A stretch of DNA of 64,000 nucleotides from Lojkania enalia (GCA_010094045.1 ML986581.1:868001-932000); one strand, 5' to 3'. Counted from the stretch's first letter, positions 12,154 to 24,181 are shown. Numbers and translations: made by a program. The notes: generated from the letters alone by a model not told the origin.

Positions 12154-13495
12154 ATGTCTGGACCCTCTCTCGTTGTGCCTGCCTCTGGGGGCCGCTTCAT
12201 GCGGCGCCTCAGCTCAACTGAGGCGACACGTGAGTCCATGTCCCTGGGACCTACTGTTGTCGTCCCGCCAAAGCATCTCATGGCGCCCTCCGATGCTAGC
12301 GAGGTGGCCTCTGCCATGGAAACCGCCAGGCACGAGCTTGAATCAGCCGCCACTCCAGGGACTCCCCCCACTCCCCAAGAGTCGACAGTTACCGACAAGT
12401 ATGCCTACGCCTTCGATATCGACGGTGTCCTGATTCGAGGTGGACGGGTCATTCCGGAGGCCATTCAAGCCATGAAAATGCTGAATGGTGAAAATGAGTA
12501 CGGCGTCAAGGTTCCGTATATATTTGTTACTAATGGAGGTGGCAAAACGGTCTGTCTCTTTTTCCCACACTTTTCTCTAGACCTGGCTAATCGTTGAGCA
12601 GGAACAAGAAAGGTGTATCCAGCTTAGCCAGCAGCTTGAGATCGAAGTTTCCCCTGGCCAGTTCATCTGCGGTCACACGCCAATGCGGGAGATGGCAGAG
12701 AAGTACAAGACGGTTCTTGTAGTTGGTGGTGAGGGTGAGAAGTGCCGTCATGTGGCAGAGGGTTATGGCTTCAAGGACGTCGTGACACCCGGCGATATCA
12801 TCAAAGACAACCAGGACACCACCCCTTTCCGTAAACTCACTAAGGAAGAGTACGAGAACTCGAGAAGCCGAAACTTTGGTCAACATGAGATCGAAGCTAT
12901 CTTTGTCTTCGCCGACAGCAGGGACTGGGCTTCAGATCAACAAATTATTCTTGACCTGCTTATGTCCAAGAACGGACGTCTAGGAACGCGGTCGGAGACC
13001 TTTGATGAAGGCCCCCCGGTCTTCTTCTCCCACAACGACGTTGTCTGGAGCACTTCTCATGACCTAACTCGCATTGGCATGGGCGCCCTTCGCGTCTCTC
13101 TTGAGGCTATGTTCAAGGCCGTGACAGGAAAGGATCTCAAGACAACCGCGTTTGGCAAACCACAAATCGGTACGTTCCAATTCGCAACCCGTCTTCTCCA
13201 GCAATGGCGCAAGGATACACATGGCATCGATATGCCACCCGACACGGTGTACTTTGTTGGCGATACGCCAGAGTCAGATATCCGTGGCACCAACGAATAT
13301 GATCATCATGCCGAGAACAACTGGTACTCCATTCTTGTACGCACGGGAGTGTTTCAAGAAGGCACCAGACCCCGGTTCCAGCCAAAGGCCACAGTTGATA
13401 ACGTCCTCGAAGCGGTTAAGCACGGCATTGAGCGTGAGCACAAGAAGGCGCTGAAGGAGGCCATGCACAACACTCCTGCTGTCTTCGAGGAGTAG
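12154..13495 (+). CDS. HAD-superfamily phosphatase, CECR5 (HAD-IIA) type
   Basis: Exons 12154-12549 and 12602-13495 join across a 52-nt intron (12550-12601; GTCTGT donor, GCTAAT branch, CAG acceptor) to give 429 residues. HAD motif I is FDIDGVLIRG, with the nucleophile Asp near residue 88. YIFVTNGGGKT carries motif II, with the intron falling right after the Lys-Thr. The C-terminal half has the motif III/IV region FGKPQIGTFQFA and VGDTPESDIRGTNEYD. The arrangement fits the subclass IIA family named after human CECR5/HDHD5, often mitochondrial; the natural substrate is not known. The first 80 or so residues are Ser/Thr-rich and Arg-bearing and could include a targeting sequence. A TATA-like box stands about 140 bp upstream. 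Confidence 0.93.
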
Positions 13496-13565
13496 AATTC
13501 TTAGGACGAACAGCATACTCTATTCTTAACTTTATGCATAGCAGTTGGAGTTTTGGTTTGGAATA

Positions 13566-13589
13566 TTTTTTTTTTTTTTTTTTTTTTTT
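13566..13589. repeat. Poly-T tract (24 bp)
   Basis: An uninterrupted run of 24 T lies about 70 bp after the stop of the CECR5-like gene. Other A or T runs of similar length occur in the gaps of this window. Confidence 0.9.
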
Positions 13590-14396
13590 CCCTACCCCAT
13601 TCAAAGGCGATATTCGCCCCACACAAAACGGAATTATCATATTTCACTGGCGACGGGAGCGCCAGACACGATACCACGAATTGTTTGCTTTCCATAGATC
13701 GTATCAAGACGATCCAAACCGACTTCCGGTGGCAGAATCAACCAGGTAGAATTCTTACAGATAGTTGGTGTTAGTGGAAGGGCTAAATAAATCCGTTTTG
13801 GGCTAAGTCCAAATCAAACCATGCGATGTCTTGTAAATTTCGATGATCAGATGGATTGATGAACACCTTGCGCTCCGTTCAGTACAGATAAGATTCCGTG
13901 ATGCTCATTCACTATCTTTCTCCACGGAAAGTGCAAAGGTGGCAGCTCTGAATCTACAGCCTTCGATTCCTAATGACGAGGACGAATGAGCGAGCTCCCA
14001 TACTCCAGGCTCTCGCATCTGCCAATCACAATTCATATCTTCGTGATATAATTCATAGCGCGTACTAAGTCTCATCACAACCAAATCCACATACCATGTT
14101 TTTACAAACACGCTAACGTCCATTATTGGGCTAGGAACCTGTACCGTCGGTTTCCCTTCTACACAGCGTCTAGAAGTCCGCAGTAGTCGAACCGATATCC
14201 AAATATCGGGCGCCCGAGGCATCCAGGCTCCCGGCAGTATGTACGGCAGAAGTTGGGGAGAAAGGAATTGATTTGCCACCAGGGTGGCGCAAGATCGATT
14301 CTTTGTTTCTGATTAATTTCCTGCCAGTCATTTCCCTCTAACCCTACCACCCATTGATCGCCCGTCGCGAGGACTTCCAGAGAAGCCGGCCAAAAA

Positions 14397-14419
14397 TTTT
14401 TTTTTTTTTTTTTTTTTTT
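14397..14419. repeat. Poly-T tract (23 bp)
   Basis: An uninterrupted run of 23 T is preceded by CAAAAA and followed by CTCTAAAAAATTTTTT. Confidence 0.9.
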
Positions 14420-15924
14420 CTCTAAAAAATTTTTTGGACACAAGTCGATAGCGTTTCATCTGACGAGCTGGTCAGGGGATCGCGCTGGAAGCTGGGACTG
14501 ACTCGGATCTGGGTCTTTTGGTTGAGACCCTTAATCATGGTTGTACTTAGTCGCAAGTCCCGTCCCATGCCAAAGGGACTAGCGTGGGACTCTGTCAGAG
14601 AAATCAAAAATGGGTTCATCAAGCCCGAACCCCCTTTCATTTCATAAGGTTTGCGTACATGTACATATGTTCGTTCGTGTCGCGGGCAGGATTGCTTAGC
14701 CGCTTGAGGGAAAGCTGGGAGTGTCCCGAATGAAAGGCATCTCCCGTCCCAGTCTCATGGTAGACAGTCTATCCCGGGGCATTATTCTAGCTAGCGACTT
14801 CCTGGATGCTGGGTGGGTGGGGGGTTTATATGGGGCGGAGGAGGATAATGGTTTTTGGTTTCACTATGATTTACCTTTTATCTCGCGCCTGTGGGGACGC
14901 GGAGGCGGGTGTATCGTACGATCTTCCTTGTCATGATTATGTGGGTTGGCAAAGAACCCTCAGGAGACTGATTTGATGTAACGTTCATCTCGCATATCGT
15001 CTTGGTTTGGGAAAACAGGGGCTTGTGGAACTTTCGTATTGCGGGACTTTTAGGGTCTCGGGGGGAGTCCTGAGGTCTGGGGAGGAATTGCGTGCGTAAG
15101 GCTTGCTAGTGAGTACGAGGGAGGCCCATGGGCAACGGCGGTTGCTATTATCTCGGAATTTGCGAATCAGTGGTATGATGTTCTTGCGCGGTACACTGAG
15201 TGACGGGGTGGGCTGAAGGGGCTAAGTCGTATCAATGAGAAGAGGATAATCAAATGGTAAAGCCGCAATTCTCTAGCACCGGTGAAGGTGGAAGAAAATA
15301 TAAAGACACAATTTTCAATCCAAGCTTCCGTTAACTGAGGAATACTGTGAGGCTGTTGTATTCGCATATAGGCAGTGAGAAAGGAGAGTGAATTCGAAAA
15401 ATCAACCGTAGCCAACTTGCTATAATGTTTAGTACCTGGATACTGCTCCTGGTGTAATTCACGGTACTCAACGTCTGATTCTGTTTGACCTTATTGTTCA
15501 CAGCACAATCTTTCTACAATAAATTATTTGCAAAAACCTGTACCATAGTAAATATGCAAAGGAAAAGAGTATTATCGAAATTCAACGGTTTATTAGCTTA
15601 ACGGTCTGTGGTTCACAATAACGACTTGAGGCAGCTGTATCATAGTTCAGAGAGGCAGCGTCCACTTCGGAAAATGCCACAGTCCTTCAAGACATACACC
15701 AACAAAGTCGTTGGGATATCTCGTTATGATATCGATTGTTCCTGCACAGAGTCGTCGTTGACACAATCGACCGCAAATCCTCCGTATGAAAGCCAAAGAC
15801 GAAGCTCTTTCTAAGTTCAGAGTCCTCCAAGCCACTTCATGATATCACCCCACCTCGCAGCATCCTAACTCCGTTTCATAGCATTGCGCCATCTTTCATC
15901 ATATCATTTCCCCCTGGTTTAGCC

Positions 15925-16607
15925 ATGACAGATCCACCAAACTACAATAGCTTTTCAGAATATCCTCACAATGCCTACCCGACTTGGGAAGCCTTCATGC
16001 GAGACCAGGAAAGGGTGCCCGATCCCAATGAACAACCTACCGCAGATCCACCAACCTCGCCAGGGATAAACATCCCAGAACCCGACGATTTGGGAGATTT
16101 GGACGAGGACCGCGAAGCAGAAGAAGAAGAGCAGCAAGCAAGAGACTAGCAGAAGAACGAATATGAGTGGCAACAAGCATTTATCGCAAGAGTGAAGGAG
16201 TTAGTCAAGGAGAGGACACGAGCAAAGTAATGCATGCGGGGGTTTTTGCGTTACAGGAGTACGCACTGGACATGGACAAGTACGCGAATGCGTTGGAAAA
16301 ACGTTGCAAGTGGTGGCAGAAACACACGACATATAGGGAAATGCAAGCAAAGCAATGGGAGGCACAAGCAAGCCGACAGGCATGGGCAATCCAAAGAAAA
16401 AAGGAGGAAGATGGTGATGAGAGGTTGAAAAGGCGAAAGGTCCTGGCAACAAGCACATTTAACAATGGAGCAGGCTTTCAGGAGAATGGCTCAACTGTGA
16501 AGGAGACCACGGGCGAGGACGCGTGCGGAATGAAGAACAATAGCGACGACGTTGATGTAACTACTAACGTTGAAGGAAATTCAATAATGCTAGACCAGAG
16601 AAATTAG
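15925..16607 (+). pseudogene. Broken small gene for a charged, Glu/Lys-rich protein
   Basis: The region starts MTDPPNYNSFSEYPHNAYP and reads as an acidic protein up to a TAG at 16147-16149. The same frame then continues protein-like (QKNEYEWQQAFIARVKEL) to a TAA near 16228. After that the protein-like reading moves to another frame, with ALDMDKYANALEKRCKWW and then a basic region (AIQRKKEEDGDERLKRRK), ending at 16607. One nonsense codon plus one frameshift would explain this. The TAG could come from CAG by a C-to-T change. A short intron of 30 nt (GTAATG..TTACAG) is possible but unusually small. No family was recognised. An alternative is an intact short gene using only the second frame (16167-16607, 146 residues). 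Confidence 0.4.
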
Positions 16608-18329
16608 CATTGATACCTCCGGGAGACTTTAACGGAAAAAAGTTGATAAGATTCCGTCTAGACAAGAGATGGCTGTTGTGCATGCGCATAGCTCGGCCGA
16701 ATATTTTATGGTTACATAGGACGCTTATGCAAGCATATAGATTCTTTAATTTACCAATTCTCCTAGGGCGGTCGTGAAATATGTGGACATGCTGCATATT
16801 TATAGGCGGCAGACAACTACTCCATGTTTTTAGGGGCTATGAATAAACCTAAGAGATGGATTCCTTACATTAGAAGGAACATCTATCTCCTGCACTAAGA
16901 GGCAAGTTGTGATTCAGCTTCAAGGTTCATATCCCGTTGGCCTGAGTGAATGTCTAACGCATCCAATAGTGCACGAATGTTCCAAGAACGGTAAGCCAGT
17001 TAGGGAGCAAACAGCGTATTATGGTTCTAGAGAGTGAGAAAAGGGGAAGAACCTTCTTATATGTGGGAATTGCTTGTGTGACTGTAAGGTGGAAGATTTC
17101 GAGTCAGTCATGCTGGCTAGACATAATACTGGGTTATAAAACTACATCAATGGAATCGATTATAATAGAAGGATTTTGGCATTGTATTAGATGATTACTA
17201 TTATTCAGTTTCGAACGGTTTACATTATCACTTTCATCCTGCACCCTACACGAGGACTTATCATTCGAGATACTACATTACATGCAAACGCCCTCAAGAC
17301 GCCCACTAAGTACCCATCATTCAGCAACCTTCTGAATCAGCATAGTGAGGTAGAACCTATAATTGTTCTCAACATCTTGGAGAGCTTCGGAAGTACTTTC
17401 CCTATCCTAGTCTAAAAGGGCTCTTATAAGCAGTAGCCCACTTCATGCTAATAATGCCTGGTACTGATATCTAACGAGAAGATCAAGACGGAATAATATG
17501 CGTAGGCTACGCGCTTCTCGATTCGGACCATTTCCGTTCGGTTTTCTGGGTCTTGAGCGACTGCGATGAAGGGCGCTGATTCCAGATTGGAGGAACCCTA
17601 AATTACGGTGTCAGGTTGATAATGATGAAACGAAGGTACATATGCGGTACCTCTGAAGCGAATTGGGAGATGGAATCGAGCATGCTACGAGTTTTCCTAA
17701 TGCCTCCTTTTTTTTTTGGTGAAAGTTGTTTGTTAGTTTAAGATATTTTGCGGTTTCGTAGTCCGTACGCACTCTCCTATCTAAACCTAGATTGTTTCTC
17801 ATTATGTACTGTGCTATATGTAGTGAGTTAGGTATCTCGGTATGAGAGCCTATAAGTCAGAGTTATAGAGGAAATAGGTATTCTGCTCATATTTTATTGA
17901 TACTGGGAAGACATACATCCACTCACTACAACTGACCCACCGGCCAGCACTTATATTATAGATGTACAAGACTGTCGCATAATAAACCATTCCACTTATA
18001 CAATCGCTAGATACGTAAAGTCAGCATCGTAAGTTTATTATATACAAGCTTTTCAATCAACATGCCCGCGGTTTCGTAATATTAAGTTGGCTAACAGGTC
18101 TTCCCCAAGTAGGCCTCCCCCCCCCAAAAAAAAATTTTTTTTTTTTTTTTGCAAGATCATCTGGTATGCTGACCGACTCCACACACATGCCATCAACTCG
18201 GATTGCAGCTAAACCTGCCTCGTAGGAGGTAAATAGATGGTTTCGGAAATCATGTGCATGAGATATCAATTTGGTTGATATATATAATCTCAACTTGGAA
18301 AGGTCTCATTAATTAAACAAATTCTTCCT
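16608..18329. other. AT-rich gap without a supported gene
   Basis: About 1.7 kb of AT-rich sequence has only short open frames lacking family features. A mixed A-run/T-run stretch lies near 18126-18150. The tRNA-Asp gene begins directly after the gap. Confidence 0.45.
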
Positions 18330-18418
18330 TCTTCCTTGGTCTAGTGGTCATGATTTCCGCTTGTCAAAGACTTGTCTAACGAGCGCGGGAGACCGGGGTT
18401 CGATTCCCCGAGGGAGAG
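18330..18418 (+). tRNA. tRNA-Asp (GTC) with 17-nt intron
   Basis: The sequence folds as a full cloverleaf. The 7-bp acceptor stem TCTTCCT/AGGGAGA has one T-G pair and discriminator G. The D arm is GTCTAGTGGTCATGAT. The anticodon stem is TCCGC/GCGGG with loop TTGTCA..C, so the anticodon is GTC (18363-18365). The T arm is CGGGG-TTCGATT-CCCCG. A 17-nt intron (18367-18383) sits at the canonical place, one base after the anticodon. A run of T (from about 18422) follows directly and would serve as the RNA polymerase III terminator. Confidence 0.93.
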
Positions 18419-19030
18419 ATGCTTTTTTTTTTTTCTGATTCCGTGTCGGAATGCTGGTTGAAGGATTTGATGGGGGTTGGCGGCGTTAGAGGTTTTATAC
18501 TGTGACGGCGCTTGGCATCTCCACTTTATGGACGTGGGTGAATCAGCGGTGTTGAATAGGAAGGAAGATTTTTTTGGGAGGCTTTTGTGTTGTCTATTGT
18601 ATTTTGAGTGTTGAGGGTATAGGCTTTGGAGAATAAATACTGAGTGAACGGATGTGCAATTCTCTGTGCGTGGTCTTCGAGTCTGAGTAAACCTCCGCCA
18701 ACTCTGATGATCTGCGTTGATTGGCCTCTTCGTCAAACCTTAAGCCCAATCGAGAAAAAATGATAGATATCTACGCTTACAAAGAACTTATTGAGGCTGC
18801 TTATTCGTCTTTGGAATCAGAACACCGTGCTGTTTGTAGTTGCTTGGAATGGCTCCCCTACGCCCCAATCACCCTTCCGCTGTCTTCGTCGAGCTAATAT
18901 CCAGTGTTTCTTCTTTACAGTTCTTTTGTATAAACTGAATAGGAAACCTTTCTCTCCACCAATATGTACAAAATCTTCCTTGGTCAGGTAAGCATTTCAA
19001 ATTTACCAGTAGCGTCAAGCACTGCGTGTT

Positions 19031-19123
19031 GGCTAACATAGCCAGTGGTCATGATTTCCGCTTGTCAAAATTCCTTCGAACCTACCAACGCGGGAGACCG
19101 GGGTTCGATTCCCCGAGGGAAAG
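19031..19123 (+). pseudogene. tRNA-Asp-like copy with destroyed 5' acceptor half
   Basis: From AGTGGTCATGATTTCCGC to the 3' end this copy nearly matches the tRNA-Asp at 18330, including the TTGTCA anticodon loop and the whole T arm. The 5' part does not: GGCTAAC cannot pair with the 3' AGGGAAA, and the D stem has a mismatch. The intron-position segment (19068-19088, 21 nt) differs wholly from the 17-nt intron of the intact gene. A T run near 19141 follows. I call it a tRNA pseudogene; use of an unusual upstream acceptor sequence is a less likely alternative. Confidence 0.7.
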
Positions 19124-19335
19124 TCGTTTGATAGACGCCTTTTTTTTTCAAGTCATTTAGTTGTGGTTATAGACGGCGCGAGAGGCTCAGGACCAGTCAG
19201 TCGATGAGGCCCTTAAACCATCGTCAAGCTTAGCACTTGTACGCAGGCCCCACGAAATATGTCCATCTTTGGACAATGGTCTTACGGGATAATGTTCGCT
19301 CCCTTCCTAATTTCTGTTTGTATCTAGTACTCCAC

Positions 19336-20263
19336 CTATAACCTACCCTTCTCCTCTACTAACCTCACCCCTGTCTGCCCCTCCAACTCTAAAACAGCCT
19401 CCCTTGTCCTCCCCAAATCAACCTTGATCGTCCTCAAACCACTCCTCTTTGCCCACTTCAGATTCACTCCTATATCATCCAGAAACAAAACCTCCCCGGC
19501 CTCAACCCCACCAATCCCCTTCTCCTTTCCCACCCGATTCAACTCTCGAACCGCCAGCTCGTAGGCCCCCGGATCCGGTTTTCGGACCCCGACGTGAGCG
19601 CTCGAAATAAAAATATCAAATGCATCCTGGATATTCGAGGAATCGTCGGCGTGTGGGTGTGGGTGCGGTGGATGCAGTAACCCTCTCTCGAAGAGCACAC
19701 CCTCATCATCTAGTATCCCGGTCGGGAAATGCACAGTGTTGCTCAGCGCACCTAGGACGAATCTCCCGCTGGCCCTCAACTTCTTCAGTGCGGGATACAT
19801 CCATGGGTCCGGCGTCCTGCTGATGCGCATCATCCTCCAGAACAACTTCTTCGCATCAATGTTCGGGACTGCGGGGACGTAGTCCGAGGTCTTGGGTGCG
19901 GCGCCGGCGCCGCTATTTCGTTTGAGCGTTGTCTTTCGCCAGTATTCGGCCCAGTGCTCGCGGATGCTTAGTTGCTTCCGGAATTCTTCGAACCACTCGT
20001 CATCCAAATCTACCTCTCCCCTCTCGACTCTTTGCCACGCGCCACTGTCGTGCGGACCGATCTGGATCGCGAAATTGATATATCCGACTGGTATTCCGTT
20101 TTCGATTTCGTAGTCGAGGATGGCTTGGAAGGGGCTAACCACCTGGGAAGAATCTGACGTTAGCTACGAGAGGTGGAGGGCGGCGTTGGGGGTGAGAGTA
20201 TATACCTACACAGACGCCGCCGATATCGAAGAGAATTGCCTTTGGGGGTGGGAGAGCCGCCAT
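19336..20263 (-). CDS. HAD-like hydrolase (soluble epoxide hydrolase N-domain type)
   Basis: Exon 1 (20263-20210) and exon 2 (20142-19336) join in phase 0 across a 67-nt intron (20143-20209; GTAGGT..CCCAG) to give 286 residues. The join produces LFDIGGVCVVSPFQAILDYE, which carries HAD motif I near residue 13. Motif II lies in GALSNT, the motif III lysine in RKPDPGAYELA, and the acidic motif IV in LFLDDIGVNLKWA. A helical cap region with many charged residues separates motifs I and II. The pattern matches the phosphatase-like half of soluble epoxide hydrolase and ACAD10/11 N-domains; the substrate is unknown. In motif I the usual second Asp is replaced (DIG), which may weaken or change phosphatase activity. 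Confidence 0.9.
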
Positions 20264-20702
20264 TGTGGATTTATAGAAAGAAAACTCTTATGAGGGTATC
20301 ATGGTTCAATGCATGGATTTTATATACCCTGCGTGCTTCGAGGTGCGGATTGAGCTGTGCAGAGTTGTTATCCGACGAGATGCCGAGGCACGATGCACAC
20401 TCAGCGCTAATCGATAACAGCAGCTTGATTATCTGAATGGCTTGCTTGACCTTGATTATCTGATCCAGACTGATCACAGCAACAAAGCTCACGTTTTGTA
20501 AGAAGGAGGTTTAAAGTCATATGCTATAAGCTGCGAAATGCATCAATTGATAAGTATCTACTGCATTTACAGCCACATATGCAACATGTAGCAAGTTGAG
20601 ATTTGACCTCCCATGGTCCTCCTTTAGCCAACAAACCAAGCCTCTATAGCCGACTTAGAACGAGAAATCCTAGTCAGATGCAGCTGAATAGGTAGATGAA
20701 CC

Positions 20703-20733
<31 letters not shown>

Positions 20734-21007
20734 GAAAAAGAAAACAACGCTGCCGACCATAGATCCATAACCACCAATGCGCCGTCCATATCATTTTGAC
20801 CTAAATCGAACACAAGCAAATGTACGACAAGTCGATGATAATCGCCTGAATTGACGATGTATACCGCCCATTCTCCCATTGTACCCCTCGCTTCGCTGAA
20901 CCAACACATGATCGCTCAATCGCACTGTCTGGCCATAACAAATGAAAATCGATGAAATGAACTAAAGATATAATTAGACATTTGAAAGTCGCGGAGAAGA
21001 TATAGGA
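20264..21007. other. Intergenic region with poly-A tract
   Basis: These 744 bp lie between the start of the HAD hydrolase and the 3' end of srbA. They contain a T6/A25 homopolymer run near 20703-20733. No gene was seen. Confidence 0.5.
20709..20733. repeat. Poly-A tract (25 bp)
   Basis: A run of 25 A follows six T and leads into an AAAG-rich segment about 275 bp beyond the 3' end of the srbA coding region. Confidence 0.9.
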
Positions 21008-23530
21008 TTAATCTTCTTTGTCGCTTTGTGAAACGTAGCCGTCGTCGATTTGATCCGACTGGGTCAAGCCTACAAGCGTCTTGCTTGCCTCCACGCAATA
21101 TCTGACGATGTTGCTTCGAACCCTGTTCGACATACCGCTCCGGCGACCTATATCGTGGCCAACCCACGTTCGTAACGAGCTTGCCAATCGCTCGAGGCCT
21201 TGACTGCTCTCGGCTTGCAGGGTTGGGTCTTTGATGAAGTGGTTGAGCACTGCGTAGCCCGCTACGAAGCTGAGAAGGGTGGTGGTGGCCTCCGGAAGGA
21301 ACACCCTGTTGATAAGAGAAATGGCGCGATTATGGGCACCGTTGTCTGTTGACTCGACTAATGCTAGGCATTTGGCCAAAGTAAGGGCTATCTGTATATC
21401 TGCTGCCAATGGCGTGTTACCCACGACGTTCATGAGTACCGGGCTATTGCCACCGGACAACTTCGATGTAGATGGAGGAAGCGGCAAAGCCTTGAGAGCA
21501 ATATTGATATATTGGGAACGGTTCTTATCTAGCACAACTGCTTGAGCTACTAGGGCCCTGAGATGTGCTTGAGACGTTGGGGGAGCTGTAGTTGCGGCGA
21601 GGTTTAGGTCTGCTTTGAAGTCTTCCTTTGGCGAACACGTTTTTGACCCCAGGAAACCAGCAAGGGCCTTCTTGAGCGTATAGCTTGACCACCAGGCTGC
21701 GAGAGCGTCTAGGGGAGAACAGATGGCAAAATCCTCAACAACTGCATCCATAGATGTATCAGCCTTTGTATTTTCAGCACTGGTCTTGTTCCATGCCAGA
21801 TTATACGCGCGGTGAATGATGTCCGGAATCAGCACGTTGTCACATTCCATCTCCAAGAGGGCGGCTAGGTGCTCTGGTAGTGTTTCGACCTCGCTACCGG
21901 CATTTACAGCCATGTTCGCAGCGATTCTTTGTTCGCTTCGGGCCATGTTCCAATATCTTCGCGCAAGCTTCGCACTTAAATCGTCCAGCATCCATGTACC
22001 CTGTCCGGCTTTAGCAACCTCCCAAAGTAAGACACGGATGTGCAAGGCCTTCAGCATCAAACGGGCTGGGGTATCTGGTAATGTTCCAGATGCCATCAAC
22101 GTGAGGATCAAGCGACTCTTGCTGATTTCTGCATCTCCACCGGTAAGTTGGGCATCTAGTGCAATGTTCCATGCCTTGATGCGGGCAGCTTCATGTTCCT
22201 TCGTGGTGCCAGTGAGTAAGGCATATCCATGCCAGCCGATAATCTGGCGTGTGCTGAGTTTTAATGTCTTCAAGCCTAAGGCTGCAACCTCCAACAGAAA
22301 GTTGTGTTGGGGAACCCATACCGTTTGGATGGCTGTCAACCACGCCTTGCGACGGACTTCAACGGGGGATGCGAGCGAAGGGGCGCGAGATAGTGTGAGT
22401 GCTGGCATCGACTTTTTCTTAGGCTTCGATCGGAAATCGAGGAAAGGCGCAATTATATAGAAGACAGCTCCAAAAATGAGAAAAAGCTTGGCTAGAGGTA
22501 GCTGCACCGTCGAGGCGCCAAGGGATACTCTGGGAGTAAGAATTGTGGCGAGATCGATGGGAAGAGCCAACAATCCGCGGCCCGCAGGCTCTTCTTGGGA
22601 TTGCTCGCGCTCCGCAAAGCCTTCTAGGATCATGAGTCCTGCAAGGGATCCGACCATTAACTTGCCCATCATTGCACCGCTTCTTCTGCCGTTTACCATA
22701 GGAACGGAAATGCCAGGGCGAGGGCCCGAGCTAGAGTGGGTTGGATAAGCAGGGGCATAGTGCGGCTGAGGAGGTAGCCCCCGGTGTAGACTTGCCATAC
22801 TCTCTGGGACGGGAATCATCCCTTGCGGAGGCCCTGATGCTGATCCGACCATCGAAGTAGGCGGCGCAAAGGGATCTTCCTGATACCTGCTACCGTCTGG
22901 AGTCCTGACTGAAGCAGGCAGACCCATCGGTCCAGACATGGCCATCTTTTCATAGCTGTCCATTCGGGCTTTCAGCTGGGTGACTTCCTCCGTTAAACGC
23001 TTGTTTCGTTTCTCCAAATGGCGAATATATTCGGTCGCCTTCGACAAGACTGTTGCTTTGTTAAGCTTGTGAGCCGGGGTGAGACCTTCAAGATCCTCCG
23101 GCTCGTCATCCTCCTCGTTTCCATTTGCACGTGACATTACTCGAAGACTTGGGACGCTATCTCGTAACGCGGCAATTTTATCGTTGAGGTTCGTGCGGTA
23201 TCGTTTTTCAATCATATTATGAGCCGTCTTCTTCACCGGCGGCTGCTTATCTCTTTTATCGGGTATTGCTTTGTCTAGTTCTTCGGAGAACGATTTTCGC
23301 TTCTTGGGATTGCTTGGCATGGGCTCCGGTGACGATTGCGCGGAAGACGAACTGGTAGGTCCGTGAGGAGAAGCTGGGCTATGGTGAAGGCTCGGAGTTG
23401 ATATCGGGGGGATCTGGGCAGAGGACATGCCGACCTGCTCATATCGTTCTGGCGAAAACATGGAGCCCTCGCCTGGCTGTTGCTGATCCCACATTGGGGG
23501 TGAGTAAAAGTTGGGCTGCGCCTGCTGTTG

Positions 23531-23561
<31 letters not shown>

Positions 23562-24181
23562 GACGCCTCGGTAACGGAAGGGGAGCTCAATGTGTTGCCT
23601 TCGAAATGGAACGCCGGCGTGTTTTCAGCATTCTCACCAAACGTAAAAGGCGTGTTGTTCAATCTCCCGGGAAGACCGGTCGATGTAGGCACGTCGCTCA
23701 TTTGCGAGTTCGGACGGCGGCTGTAGAGTGGTTTGTCATCCGGTTTGAGGAAGCAGATGGGGCCTTGGGCATTGAGGGGTGGCTTCGCATCCACGCTCTG
23801 GGACATAGAGGGATCCCATTGCATCCATTCATTCCAGTCGCTGCGGGTGTAGTCGCCAGCGGAGGGAGGCGCAAGCGTCACATCGTCACCCGACGAGGTG
23901 AGCCACGGCGGGCGCATGGGATCGACGAAGGGGAAGTCGTTCGACATCATCGGGCCTTCCATCCTACCCTTTCCTTTGACAGACGACTCGGCGGAGGCGC
24001 GGGGGCTCGCTGGGGGACTCAACGTTGGTTTGAATGGGTCGAATACGCAATATGGTCCGACCTGCGCAGAGCGATCATGTTAGCATCTTTCAACAAAGAA
24101 AGCAGCCCACTGAGCACGTACGGCAACCCGCTCCAACTCCAGCCAGTCGTCTGGACCGCTGTCAGGAACGGTTGCGTCCAT
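21008..24181 (-). CDS. srbA: Sterol regulatory element-binding protein (SREBP/SrbA), membrane-bound bHLH factor
   Basis: Exon 1 (24181-24122, 20 codons) and exon 2 (24061-21008) join in phase 0 across a 60-nt intron (24062-24121; GTACGT..CGCAG) to give 1037 residues. The protein is a transcription factor precursor held in the endoplasmic reticulum. It controls sterol synthesis and the low-oxygen response after proteolytic release. A polyglutamine tract (CTG/TTG repeats, 23522-23563) lies near residue 190. The basic helix-loop-helix begins HNMIEKRYRTNLNDKI (about residue 297) with the SREBP-specific tyrosine in KRYR; a leucine-rich coiled coil follows. Two hydrophobic segments, MVGSLAGLMILEGF (about 484) and LFLIFGAVFYIIAPFLDF (about 545), form the membrane hairpin. 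The long C-terminal region fits the fungal DUF2014 domain. The gene faces away from nsdD across a gap of about 10.9 kb. Confidence 0.95.

Larger units (their letters stand above)
13496..15924. other. Gene-poor gap with two poly-T tracts
   Basis: No confident gene was found in 2.4 kb. Two long T runs lie at 13566-13589 and 14397-14419. On the minus strand, two overlapping open frames (14443-14159 and 14279-13905) read like protein in different frames. They may be a decayed gene, but no family was recognised and the evidence is weak. Confidence 0.4.

Noticed and set aside
11807..12433. 208-codon open frame overlapping the start of the CECR5-like gene
   Set aside because: It is a shadow frame over the promoter and first exon. 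The true frame encodes HAD motif I.
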